Shown here piece by piece: positions 46,261-57,209 of a stretch of DNA of 64,000 nucleotides; position 1 is the first letter of the stretch; each line of letters begins with the position of its first letter. The DNA is from Clitoria ternatea (taxonomy: Eukaryota > Streptophyta > Magnoliopsida > Fabales > Fabaceae). The position numbers and the translations under genes are program-made. The stretch lies in NCBI GenBank assembly GCA_037962975.1, contig CM075669.1, forward strand, positions 190,658,501-190,722,500. The letters are read 5' to 3'. Below the pieces are notes generated by a model. The model saw only the letters and a program-made list of their open reading frames with translations. It made no database searches and had not been told where the DNA came from.

Positions 46261-46495
46261 ATAAAAAGAGAGTTCTTTCTACTTTGGGCTTGTTCTTCTT
46301 GTTTCTTTATCATTTTATGGTCGTTTTTCTCTTGTTTTTGACCCTTTATTACCTTAATTCCTGCAAAATAACATACCCAAGTAGAATAGAGTGGAAAGAA
46401 AGCAAAAATCTCAATAAATAAAGGAAATACAGTGCATAATGATTAAAATCCTAAGCAAACTAGATCTATTTTATTGTGTTATAAAGCACTTATCA

Positions 46496-46515
46496 AAATA
46501 CCCCAAACCAAAGCA
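46496..46515 (-). other. Polypurine tract region
   Basis: Minus strand TTTGGTTTGGGGTATTTT lies directly before the 3' LTR. The same ccccaaacca word recurs near 47620 and 47697, so PPT-like sites are repeated in the 3' region. Confidence 0.6.
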
Positions 46516-47743
46516 TTGCTTATCCTCAAGTAATCACCATACTCACAAGATAAAATACAAAAAACACTAAACTTAATAAACTAAGGAATCAAAAACAGAG
46601 AAACAGATTTATTCAAATGCCAGTTTTATTTTTCTTATGTGAATCAATTTTCATTGTCAAGACTTGAGATATTCTTCTCACAATTTTCACTCAAGTGTTT
46701 CAAGGTTTGTGTATCTCTCAAATCATCATAGTCAAAAAATATTACCATAAGCTTGTTAATAAACCAGAAACTCCACAGTTTAGATAGAAAATATGTCAAA
46801 GTCTAAAAGTCTTTCAAAGGTTGTAACGTGGCCTTGGGTTGTATTGTCAAGGTAGGAATTTCAAGAAAAATGGAATACAAAAGGGCTTTAATAGTCATGA
46901 ATGATTCAAATCACCATTATAAATTTAACAGAGCAAATTTTTGAACTTTTATGGACTTTTTGGAATTCATTCAATATCATCCTTTTGATTTTCTTTTTCT
47001 TTTTCTTGCTTTTCTTTGCATTTAATACCATATTTTTTTAAGTCCTTTTTTCTTTCTTTGCTCCACTAAATTTCCAACTTTTTCACCATTTAAGAGAATA
47101 TCAGTCAATGAAAGGTTTCAAGGAAAAATTTTCACTTTTAGGCTCAAAAGGGGCAACTAGGGGTCAAACTATGCAAAACTTCTGAGGCTTAAGAATAAGA
47201 CCTAATTATGCCTTTATCATCCTAAGACATATAATCAAAAACCATTTTGAATCGGTTGAAAAACAAGTTCTAGAATATTAATGACTATGAGATTCACTCA
47301 ATCAAGAAAATATGGGTTTTGAAAATTTGTTTGATAAACAACCCATTTTGGCTCAAGTCTAACCATGGAAAGTCTTTTCAAAGAAAATTTTAATCACATA
47401 AGGTTCATTTAAGCATTTATTTGGCATTTAAACAATCAAATTTTGAAAATTTTACTCAAAATTTGGGGTCCTTAGATACTTTAGCCTTTGTGTTCAAAGT
47501 AAATTTATCATGCAATCATGGTAAATTACAAGATTACAAACAAAATAAGGAAAACACACATGCATAAAAAATATAATAATCACACAACGTAAACAAAACA
47601 GTTAAGTTTTCTTACCTACCACCCCAAACCAGAATTTGACATTGTCCTCAATGTTAAAATGGATGATAAAAGGATAAGAAAACTTACCTGGAGTAACCCC
47701 AAACCAGCAGTTGACATAGTTGGTTTTTTTTTATTATTAAAGC
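46516..47743 (-). other. Noncoding 3' region where pol would be expected
   Basis: About 1.2 kb of AT-rich sequence with no RT, RNase H or integrase similarity in any frame. It separates the gag-pro stop from the PPT. Confidence 0.75.
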
Positions 47744-50182
47744 TTAAAAATAAAGACATGGGGTTACCTCCCCACAAGTGCTAAGTTTAACGTCTTCAGC
47801 CAGACTATATCCCTCAATCACAGTCAAGAATCGATTAGGGCTTAGAAACTCATACCTTAGTATGGAAGGTGAAGATTTAAGTTTAACATTTGGGCTCACC
47901 TTGACCTCAGTGTCATGTCTCAGTGGTATGTCACCTTCACTGCTTTTTGATGTTCCTGCAAACTTATTTAGAAAAATAGATTCAAGTGGGTCATTAAGAA
48001 GAGTTTCATCTTTCACCACTTGGTCAACAATTTCAATTCCATAGCAAACATCATTAAAAGGTTTTTCTAAAACATTTTTCAAGTTAAAATCAACCTTTTG
48101 GTCTCCAACAGTTAGAGACAACTTACCATTTTTGACATCGATCACAGTACCTACAGTTGCTAAAAATGGTCTGCCTAAAATAATAGGAATCAAAGAATCT
48201 TCGTCCATTTCAAGCACAACAAAGTCAGCAGGTATAAAAAATTTTCCTACCTTAATAGGAACATCTTCTAAAATTCCTACAGGATATTTGATAGATCTAT
48301 CAGCCAACTGTAAAGATATCCTAGTAGGTTTTAGCTCTCCCAATCCTAACTTTTTAGCAACAGATAATGGCATTAAACTCACACTCGCTCCCAAATCACA
48401 CAATGCTCTATCTATAGCTATGCCACCAATCATACAAGGAATAGAAAAGCTACCTGGATCATGAAGTTTTGGAGGCATTTTCTTCTGAATTAGAGCGCTG
48501 CACCCCTCAGTGAGTGCCACAGTTTCATCTTCCTCAAGCTTTCTTTTGTTGGACAAAATATCCTTCAAGAACTTCGCATAGATAGGCATTCGCTGCAAAA
48601 CATCTATGAAGGGAATATTGACATACAATTTCTTTAAAACATCAAGAAACTTACCAAATTGTTTGTCCAACTTTGCTCTAGCCAGGCGCTGAGGAAATGG
48701 AATAGGAGGTTGATATGGCTTAACCTCTTCTTTCTTTTCTTGTGGTTTTTCTTCCTTATTCATCGGGTGAGATGGAGACTCATCCAATTTCTTTTTCTCT
48801 TCAGTCCTACCAACTAGACCATCATATTGAGTACCATTCCTAAGAGTGATAGCCATTGCATGGTTGGAAGGTCCAGCCTCAAGTTTCCCAGGAAATGTTC
48901 CTGGTGCTCTTTGAGAGTAGGAGGCTTGTTGGGCAATTTGAGTCTCCAATATTTTGTTATGGGTGGCAAGAGAGTCCACCTTTGAAGCTAAGTTCTTTAT
49001 TGCATCAGAGAATTCATCATTCTGCTTCTGTTGAGTAGCTACAAATGTCTCTATTAAGGACTCTAGTTTTGATTTCTGTGGATTGTAGGGTCCTTGTTGA
49101 GGGTTGTAGTTATTTTGAAATTGAGGTGGCCTATTTTGGAAGCCAGGTGGACCTTGTGGGGGTCTGTAGTTACCTTGATAATTTCTACCGTAGTTTCCAA
49201 TAGCATCCACCTGATGCATTTCTTGTTCTTGATTAGGGGTCATTGCTAAATGGCAGTTTGTAGCTCCATGTCCTGAAACACCACAAACTTCACAAACAAT
49301 ATTAGTAGCACCTGTTGACCCTATTTTATCAAGTTTTAATGTTAATGCTTCAACTTTGGCAGAAAGTAGGGAAAGAGCATCGACAGAATACTTACCTGGT
49401 GTTTTAGAAGGTAATCCTCTCTCAGAGTTCCACTGGTGAGTGTTTTGAGCTATTTCCTCAATCAGGTTCTCAACTTCATCAACATTTTTACTCATGAAGG
49501 CTCCTCCAGCTGCAGCATCTAAAGAGATCTTTTGTGTGGAAGTTAGTCCATTATAGAAAATATGGATTGTCAACCACCTTTCTATCCCATAGTGAGGACA
49601 TTCTCTTAGCAACTCTCTGTATCTCTCCCAGGCTTCATATAAGGATTCATCATCTTTTTGTGAAAAATTTATGATTTGTTTTCTCAGCACATCAGTCTTG
49701 TTCCTTGGGTACCATTTATTGATAAAAGCACTGGACAATTGTTCCCAAGTCATGATGGATCCTTCAGGAAGAGAGTACAACCACGCTCTCGCTTTATCTC
49801 TTAAGGAGAAAGGGAAAAGTCTTAAGCGAATGGCGTCATTGGTAGCCCCGTTCATCTTCAGGGTGTCACAGTATTCAAGAAAGATTTGAAGGTGAAGATT
49901 TGGATCTTCGGAGGGTAATCCTCCGAATTGGTTCTGTTGAACCATTGAGAGTAGTGAAGGCTTCAATTCAAAATTGTTAGCCTCCACTGTGGGTTTGAGG
50001 ATGCTAGATCCTCTTCCATTTGTACTTGGAGCGGCAAAATCTCTTAAGGGTCTATGTTGGTCTGCCATTTGTTTTTCTTTTTCTTCTTTTTGTTGTTTTT
50101 GTTGTTTTCTCAAAGTTCTAAGGGTACGTTCTATCTCAGGGTCAAATCCTAAGTTTAGATCGACACTACGGCTTCGTCGCAT
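47744..50182 (-). CDS. gag-pro: gag-protease of the non-autonomous Athila-like element, 812 aa, intact
   Basis: ATG at 50182 (the frame extends to 50215 without an earlier ATG). N terminus: SVDLNLGFDPEIERTLRTL followed by a K/Q/E-rich coil. Gag core: FELKPSLLSMVQQNQFGG, then FPFSLRDKARAWLYSLPEG and NKWYPRNKTDVLRKQI. One canonical CX2CX4HX4C zinc knuckle, CEVCGVSGHGATNC. The protease has CDLGASVSLMPLSVAKKLG (DLG in place of D-T/S-G, as is common in this group) and LIPIILGRPFLATVGTVID. After the protease the protein keeps a short piece of the usual protease-RT linker (LKSSPSILRYEFLSPNR) and then stops, which marks where pol was lost. Capsid and protease could still be made. Confidence 0.95.
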   Translation of the reverse strand: MRRSRSVDLNLGFDPEIERTLRTLRKQQKQQKEEKEKQMADQHRPLRDFAAPSTNGRGSSILKPTVEANNFELKPSLLSMVQQNQFGGLPSEDPNLHLQIFLEYCDTLKMNGATNDAIRLRLFPFSLRDKARAWLYSLPEGSIMTWEQLSSAFINKWYPRNKTDVLRKQIINFSQKDDESLYEAWERYRELLRECPHYGIERWLTIHIFYNGLTSTQKISLDAAAGGAFMSKNVDEVENLIEEIAQNTHQWNSERGLPSKTPGKYSVDALSLLSAKVEALTLKLDKIGSTGATNIVCEVCGVSGHGATNCHLAMTPNQEQEMHQVDAIGNYGRNYQGNYRPPQGPPGFQNRPPQFQNNYNPQQGPYNPQKSKLESLIETFVATQQKQNDEFSDAIKNLASKVDSLATHNKILETQIAQQASYSQRAPGTFPGKLEAGPSNHAMAITLRNGTQYDGLVGRTEEKKKLDESPSHPMNKEEKPQEKKEEVKPYQPPIPFPQRLARAKLDKQFGKFLDVLKKLYVNIPFIDVLQRMPIYAKFLKDILSNKRKLEEDETVALTEGCSALIQKKMPPKLHDPGSFSIPCMIGGIAIDRALCDLGASVSLMPLSVAKKLGLGELKPTRISLQLADRSIKYPVGILEDVPIKVGKFFIPADFVVLEMDEDSLIPIILGRPFLATVGTVIDVKNGKLSLTVGDQKVDFNLKNVLEKPFNDVCYGIEIVDQVVKDETLLNDPLESIFLNKFAGTSKSSEGDIPLRHDTEVKVSPNVKLKSSPSILRYEFLSPNRFLTVIEGYSLAEDVKLSTCGEVTPCLYF

Positions 50183-50363
50183 AAATAGAAAATAAATGAC
50201 AAATAAAACAAACAATTACAAAAATAAAACAACAGATACACAGAATATAGAACAAAATACAAAATTACAAAGAAAATAAAAATAAAAATAAAAATAACAA
50301 TAAAAATATTAACAAGTATGATCTAATCAAATTTCAATATTGCCGATATTTGAGGGACAACAG
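50183..50363 (-). other. 5' leader of the non-autonomous element
   Basis: Short A-rich leader between PBS and gag. No feature beyond that. Confidence 0.5.
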
Positions 50364-50381
50364 TCCCCGGCAACGGCGCCA
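50364..50381 (-). other. Primer-binding site, tRNA-Asp type
   Basis: Minus strand TGGCGCCGTTGCCGGGGA, six bases from the LTR. It is complementary to the 3' end of plant tRNA-Asp, as in Athila elements. Confidence 0.92.
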
Positions 50382-51478
50382 AAAACGTGACAGGGCCCGC
50401 AAGCGCACGGGTTATGTCGCGTAATATAAAAGATTATCGTTCTCCACAGGGACTGTGTTCAAAGTACCAGCATATTAAAATTTAATTATCCACACAATTG
50501 ATTTTTAAGGTTTTTGTAAAATAAAACACAAAATTAAGTTGCATAGAATACAAAAATAAAATTTACTTGACACTTAAAAAAATCAGAGTTGAGAGTATCT
50601 TGGGATTTTGGGGGATTAAGACTCTATTTTATGTTAATGAATTTTAACTTTTCATAAATAAGAATCGAATTAAGTTTTCCAAGGCGAATTTTCCAAAAGC
50701 TAATTAATATGTTCCTCTCGGAATCCTATTAATGTACCTAACCTATGGAAAGCGCTGCTTAATCCTCAGAAAAGCCCATTATCGTTTTATGAAAATCCCT
50801 TTTATTTCCTCAAAAGAATTTTGATTACTTTTACGGTTTTACCGAGGTCACAAAAAGCATTTCAAAAATCTTAGGTTTAGTTCAAAGCTTTTCGGTAAAA
50901 ATAAATCTCTTGATTCTATTTATTACCTAAACTTACTAATATACCCGTAAGTATACAGTTTTATCATTTAGGTTCTTGTTAGGAATTACTAAAAGCATTG
51001 AGCATAATTGAACTAAATAGAAAATAGAAATTTATTTAATTCCAAGTCAAAATAACATTAAAATAAAATATTATCATACCCCTTTTATCCCAAGATAATT
51101 AATTTAGCTACTCATGAAATAATTCAAATTCATATATATAATGGAAAAATAAAACATACAAGACATGGTAAAAATAAAGACTTACGAGTTTCTCCAAAAG
51201 CTCAGAATAATTTACCTCTGTAATTCCTTGTTGCAATAATTTCTCCACCAATTACAAATTTAAATTCTCACTTTTACAGCCCTCACACTCTTACAAAATA
51301 AAAGAAAGAAAAGAAAATAAAAAGAAAGAGAAGAAAAACGAACAGAGAAAGAAAAATGGAAAAGAAGAAAACTAAAAAGAAAAAGAGAGAAAGTAACGAA
51401 GGAAAGAAAAGAAAATAGAATGAAGCTGATCGTAATTGATGGGAAGAGATGATTGATTTGCTGATGGGTTGTTGCTGC

Positions 51479-51486
51479 TTTTATAG
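51479..51486 (-). promoter_or_regulatory. TATA box of 5' LTR
   Basis: Minus strand CTATAAAAGCAGC. Predicted transcript starts ~30 bp to the left and reads through R/U5 into gag. Confidence 0.65.
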
Positions 51487-52399
51487 GCAAATGAATGGAG
51501 GATTCCAGCTATGAAAACGCGTTCAAATTGCAAGTGGAAGAAACTTTCGGTGCATGTGAGTTCCAGCTGTGCCAACTTGTTTCCAATTTACATATTTTAA
51601 TATTTCCAATAATTCGGTGCTTGGATTTTAGTGATAATTGGTGCAGAATGATGAAATTCCGAGTGGAAAAATGTTATTTTCCCACAAATCTGAGTGAAAG
51701 CTTGCTGGAGGGTGGTTTGCTGAGTGCTGGACGGTGTGGGTTCAAACTGGACAGCGTGGAGAGGAGTTGCTGTTGGATGGAGATGTGTACGGTGTGGAGA
51801 GGAAAGTGTTGAGTGGGTTGTTGGGCGGTGTGGAGAGTATTGCTGGACGGTGTTGGTTGGAGAGAAGAGTCTGGGCGGTGTTGTGTTGAGTGGGTTGCTG
51901 GGCGGTGTGGAGAGTATTGCTGGACGGTGTTGTGGATGGAAAGGAGAGGACGGTGTATGGTATGGATTAGAAGAAGAAAGGGACAGCGGATAGAAGAGAG
52001 GGAATGGGACGGTGTTTGGAGTTGTGGAGTGTAGGTCGGTTTTGAAAGGAGAGGGGACGGTGTTGTGGCTTGAGGGACAGTGGAGTTGCTGGACGGTGTG
52101 GAGAGGAGTGTTGTTGATTGTGGCCGGTGTTCTATTGATCCGGTGTTGGGCCTGTGAAGAGATAGAAGGAGTCGGTGTTGATGGAGGTAGTGATCCGGTG
52201 TTGCATTGTGAAGAATTGGGTCGGTTTCACCTTCTCTCTAGAATCCGAGTGGAAAAGAGGCCTTTTGTGCAAAAGAACGAGTGAAAAGATGACTTTGGAC
52301 ACAAATCCGAGTGAAAGCCAGTCAGTGTTGTTGGGGGGTCGGTGTTTGGAGGAGAACCGGTCGGTAATGAAGCTGGATGAAAGGACGAGTGAAGAGTGA

Positions 52400-53345
52400 C
52401 TGAAGAACAACTTCTGATTGAGCCATTCAGTCGGAATTGACTGCAGAAGGACTCGGAACTGACTGAAACCATTCACTCGACTCAGGTTCATGGAGTTCAT
52501 TCGGAACTGATTGAAGACTCACTCAGGATCAGAATTTATTCAATCGATTCCCAACCATTTTCACTCGGCTGTCTCTGAATTTGAACCACTCGGTTAAAAC
52601 TTTGCTCGGAAATATAGCCCAACTCACTCGGAAGTCTTCCTTGGAGACATCTCACTCGGGCTTAGTGTAAAACTTGAGAGTCTGCCCGAGTGTTATTCAT
52701 TCCCAGTCGGATCTTTCATTGCTTGATAAGACTTCTACTCGGAAATGTCTTGTGCCGCTTGAGAATGCCTTCTTCTCCGAATGAAACCACTCGGATTCCT
52801 CCTTATTCAGCACTTATTCATTCAGTGGCTTCTTCTGCTCGGAATCCATTCACTCGGAACAGCTTTTTGCTCGGATTAGTTGCAAATCAGAAAGCTCCCA
52901 CTCGGATTCACATCAATTAGCAAGCCTTTCACTCGGAGAATAGCTTTGGACAGCATCTATTCAACGTCAGTCCCCTTTTTCACTCGGAATGGACGCAGTC
53001 AGGGAAGCTTCCACTCGGAATCTCCTTCAACCGAGACTCATTCCATTTCAGCATTGAACCTCAGCCATTTATCACTCGGAATGGCTTTGACAGGGAACTT
53101 TCCACTCGGATTTGGCTCCAACAGTGAAGTATTCCACTCGGCAATGCTCCATTCTGAGTCATTCCACTCGGAAAGGCTCCATTCTGAGCCATTCCACTCG
53201 GATTTGCTCCATTCTGAGTAATTCCACTCGGATTTGGTCCTTTCTGAGTCATCCCACTCGGATTTGGTCATTTTGAGTCAGAATTCAGCATTTCTGAGTC
53301 GGATTTTAACATTTTGAGTCGGATTTCAGCATTCTGAGTCAGAAT
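52400..53345. repeat. ACTCGGA / CTGAGTC motif array in U3 (5' LTR)
   Basis: Same array as 45340-46260 with one more ~30-bp unit. Upstream of the TATA box in element orientation. Confidence 0.9.
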
Positions 53346-54183
53346 TCAGCATAAAAAGAGAGTTCTTTCTACTTTGGGCTTGTTCTTCTTGTTTCTTTAT
53401 CATTTTATGGTCGTTTTTCTCTTGTTTTTGACCCTTTATTACCTTAATTCCTGCAAAATAACATACCCAAGTAGAATAGAGTGGAAAGAAAGCAAAAATC
53501 TCAATAAATAAAGGAACTATAGTGCATAATGATTAAAATCCTAAGCAAACTAGATCTATTTTATTGTGTTATAAAGCACTTATCAGGGGGTTAGGTTTGG
53601 AAGTTGTTGAGGGGTGGTGATATGGTGGGGTTTCTTCTGTGTTCTCATTGTAATGCCCTTTTATAACAAGTTTAAGTTTTATGGGGATGTTGGAAAACCT
53701 AAGCCACATGAATTTCTTCTTCCATGTTTCATTCATTAACTTTAAACCTTACTTTCTTCAATTCAAAAATGTTTACCAATTTTATTCTTGGAGACTTAAC
53801 CCAGTAAGCAATGGTTTCAGCCTTTGAGATGTCATTTTCAGGTTTCCTGTGTTGTGTTCTATAGCCTCTTCCTATTGCATTCCTTCTCCCAACCAAAGCA
53901 AAAATGTATGTGCTCTTGTCTAGTGTAAAAAGGGTAGTTAGGGTTTCACTTACTCTCTTGGTGTGTAGATGGGTAATGGGTGATGGGCCTAAAATGTATT
54001 AATGGACTCAAGAACTAAAAAAGAAAAAAAGAATACTTCCGCTTCTATTTTTTGATTTTTGATTTTCTTTCTATTATGACTTTTGAGACATTCTTTTTTA
54101 TTATCATTGTTTTACATATTTTTTAAAAAAACATAAAACACCGTTTATGAAAGGGTAGGACGAAAACAAGTGTTCACATTACA

Positions 54184-54912
54184 TTTCACATATATTTTAA
54201 TTATATATATATTATTTAAAATGAAATATATGAATTTTTAAAAAAAATCTAAAGCGTCAACATATGATGTAGGAATTGTGTAGGATGGATCAAAATCTTA
54301 CTCCTCCTTATATCTTTAAAAAATTTCAAGCTTATTTACAATTACAAAAACGATTCTTCTTCACTTTAAATGTTAGTCGAGTGCACATATGGTCTAGGTT
54401 AAGGTTCCTAAATTCTAAAATTGGAAAGTAATTGGTAAGAATATGGAAGAGATGGAGAGACAAAAGAGGGAGAAGAGGGAAAACACCACTCTCTAAGGTT
54501 TAGAGAGATAAGTTTCAAAGGATGTTCACCATCATTGGAGACGTTCTAAATGGATAAGAACCAGAGAGAGGTGCTAAGCACTCTTAGTTTTTAGAGAAAG
54601 GAAATTTACTCTATCTCACTAAAAACTCCACAAATGAATTCTTGGATGCAATTTACAAAGGAGAGAAGTTATATATACTTTATCTAAGTGTAATTTTCAA
54701 ACTTAACTTGGGTGAACTTATTAAACCTTTACTCGATGATCAAAATCTAAAGATACATGATCCCAAAAATGGTCCAAAGTATGTGATCATACCCAAATTT
54801 ATATCTAAGACTACTAATGGACTTTTAAAAATAAAAAATAATCCAAAACTTAAGCCTAATACTTAAATGAAATTCAAATAGTCTACACTTTATGAATCCT
54901 CATCAATATATA
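54184..54912. other. Host intergenic sequence
   Basis: AT-rich, no gene seen. Confidence 0.5.
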
Positions 54913-55122
54913 TATAGAGAGAAAGGATGTATAATATGAGAAAAGGCTCTCTTGTGTAAAACTGAGAGGAGAATTTGGGTCGTACAACCATACAATAGAT
55001 GGTTAAGATTTATCAACTAATCTTTTAAGTGATAATAATCATTCATTGTATGATTATACGACCCAAATTTACTTCTCTCATTCTCACATAAGAAAGTTTT
55101 TCTCATAAGATACATCTCATAT
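54913..55122. mobile_element. Hairpin-forming MITE candidate (~210 bp)
   Basis: Two imperfect inverted arms of ~100 bp (54913-55018 and 55024-55122) with almost no loop. The best-matched part is aatttgggtcgta in the left arm against tacgacccaaatt in the right arm, and atatgagaaaa against ttttctcataa further out. No coding capacity. Flanks are AT-dinucleotide-rich, so a TA-type target duplication cannot be resolved. Confidence 0.7.
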
Positions 55123-57209
55123 ATATAAATTATAATGTATAGTTTATTGGTTGAAGTGTTTCTTCCTATCTTATAAATCTGAGTTAAATTATCATGTCCT
55201 AACTATTTAAACAATTACCTTACCTCTACGGAAAAAAACCAAAAGTTAATTATTTAAAGAATAATTTGTTTGACCCGCTAACTGATTTGATTCTTGAAGC
55301 AAAGAATGTGTTGAGAAGGGAAATGGCAACCACATGATGAAGTATGAGTTTTGTTGACCCAAAAACAAAGTAGTGTCCACGTGTCTTATATTAAGATCAT
55401 CCAGTTGTTGAGAATATGGACTAAGAGTCGTATTTTTGCCTGGCTTAAAGGAGAATAAAAAAGAACGTAGCTTGTTGTTGGCCGCATTAACAAAAAAAAA
55501 AATGCTATGAGAACATATGCAACCACCACCCAGCCGGTCTCCCCATAGCAGAACAATAAATGAGCAATAAAAAACCAACAGTCAACACTGAAACGGGTAC
55601 CACCCCGCCAACTCCTACTTATATCTTTATATCTCCATCCTTCGCTCCTTTAACCTCTTTTTTAAAATACTTTTATTTTCACATCATTCTAAAAGTTTAA
55701 TTTAAATATATAGTGCAAACTTTCATTTTTACATAGACACTTAATCATAGACGGCTATGTAAGTAATTACTTTTAATTTATACATTAATTACTTAAAAAA
55801 TTATATTCAAGATCTAATTCCACATTACCTATGTATATAAATTAAAATTTAGTTTTAATCACACTCTTCTATATTTTTAATTAAAATAATCAAATCACAA
55901 AACACCTTTGTTCCATTTTTATACTGAAAATATATGAAAAATAGTCAAAGGTTTATTACTAGTCATGAGTGAGTTAGTTGGTAACATTTTTTAAAATGTA
56001 ATTTTAAATAGTACTTCAAGATTTTAGTTAAAATTCATTATTACTTTATAATCCTTTAATAATTGTAACAGTTTACCCTTTATTTTATTTTCAAAACTAA
56101 AATATTTCTACTTATTAATGCATGCCCTTAATAATTTTAATAACTGAACATGAAAAGAAGACAAGAAAGCACATGCATTTCTACATTTTACTTAATGTTA
56201 TATTTTAATAAAATATATTTATTATGGACAAAATTTTAAATTATAAAGAACAAAGAACAAAATTTATTAAACATTTTATAACATAAATTATTTATTATAA
56301 TATCAAAAATTATTAGTGATGCTTAAATAATTGAACATATTTATATTATTTTACATTAATATATTGCAACAATTAATTTAAGTTTGTCAAAAAAACTCGT
56401 GCTCGTAGATATCCATAGGTATACATATCTACGTATCTATTAAATGGGTGGGTACGAGTATTAAATCACTACCCTAAATGTAATTCCATACTTAAAAATA
56501 TTTGTTTTTTATTAAATATATTTAAATATTAATTTTTATTTTATAATGAAATAAAATTTATTTATTATTAATTCATAATAATATTTTTAATATATTAAGT
56601 TATATTTGTATTATATTATTTCACATAGAATATTATAATATTTAATATATTATGGATTATTTTTATCTTTATTATAATTTTTTAAAATATTAATAAGGTG
56701 TTGGTTATATTTATCGGTGTCCTAAATTTTTTATTATCTAGAAATGTCTTTACCTACAGTCACCCATGCATTAAAATTAAAACATAAAGTTAATAATTAT
56801 TCTTTTTCTATCCCCGAATTCCGACACATGTAGCATATAAATAAGCAACAATTTTTGGCACCATCTGTTATTCGTGATTAAAATCAAAACTAATCTAACC
56901 TGAATTTGACAAGAATGGAGAATCAAACAAAAGAAAACAGAGACTAAAAAATTTCCTATCTGGTGTAATTTGGCATCGTTCTCTGGCCTGGAAGGTGTGT
57001 TGTGAATCACGCAGTCAGGTATGCCCAAAACCACCGGTCCAAGTCAACACTCAACAGTAACACTACTCATATCCAAATTAACAACCAACCTAGTACTCGT
57101 ATATGTTGCCTCCTTTTCTACCTTATCATCATCCCTCCCATTCTTCTTTGCCACTTCCCTCCTCGACTCTTCCATTTCTAGCTGGGGATCTACCCACACC
57201 TACGCAAAA
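55123..57209. other. Intergenic sequence and promoter region of the MYB gene
   Basis: Very AT-rich between 55620 and 56800, no gene seen. A G-box CACGTG at 55378-55383 and a TTGACC W-box-like word at ~55352 lie 1.8 kb upstream of the MYB start. The last ~150 bp before the ATG are CT-rich, consistent with a 5' UTR. No convincing TATA box was fixed. Confidence 0.45.

Larger units (their letters stand above)
43405..46495 (-). repeat. 3' LTR of the non-autonomous Athila-like element (3091 bp)
   Basis: TG...CA ends. Minus TATA box at 44503-44496. U3 lies to the right and contains a CGGTGT-rich part (44740-45140) and the ACTCGGA array (45340-46260). Confidence 0.95.
43405..53585 (-). mobile_element. 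Non-autonomous Athila-like LTR retrotransposon, gag-protease only
   Basis: TSD GGGGG at 43400-43404 and 53586-53590. LTRs 43405-46495 and 50388-53585, both TGACAGGGCC...CTTATCA. Minus orientation: 5' LTR on the right, PBS 50381-50364, one intact gag-pro ORF, then ~1.2 kb of noncoding sequence to the PPT. Reverse transcriptase, RNase H, integrase and any env-like gene are absent. The LTRs differ by scattered single bases and two length changes, so insertion is recent. Mobility would need RT and integrase from a relative. Confidence 0.95.
50388..53585 (-). repeat. 5' LTR of the non-autonomous Athila-like element (3198 bp)
   Basis: Pairs with 43405-46495. It is 107 bp longer, explained by a ~77-bp duplication around 51830-51930 (gggcggtgtggagagtattg repeated) and one extra ~30-bp unit near 53180-53215. 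Minus TATA at 51486-51479. This LTR drives gag-pro. Confidence 0.95.
41647..54178 (-). mobile_element. Solo LTR C: Ogre-like, 2.35 kb, split by the element at 43405-53585
   Basis: TSD TTACA at 41642-41646 and 54179-54183. Termini TGTCACGACC and GTGTTCACA match those of the LTR of element A (TGTCGCAACC and GTGTTCACA). Shared internal words include aaggtattagcacc and the GACGTC motif series. LTR sequence is 41647-43404 plus 53591-54178, ~2346 bp. A minus-strand TATA (TTATAAAA) is at 53666-53659. There is no internal Ogre region, so it is a solo LTR, more diverged than the LTR of A. Confidence 0.85.

Noticed and set aside
55246..55578. 110-codon minus-strand frame
   Set aside because: No domain, composition like random AT-rich DNA, no splice or promoter support.
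57021..57209. In-frame extension of the MYB upstream of 57210
   Set aside because: The extension is Ser/Thr/Leu-rich, unlike any MYB N terminus, and the ATG at 57210 gives the family-typical start and exon length.
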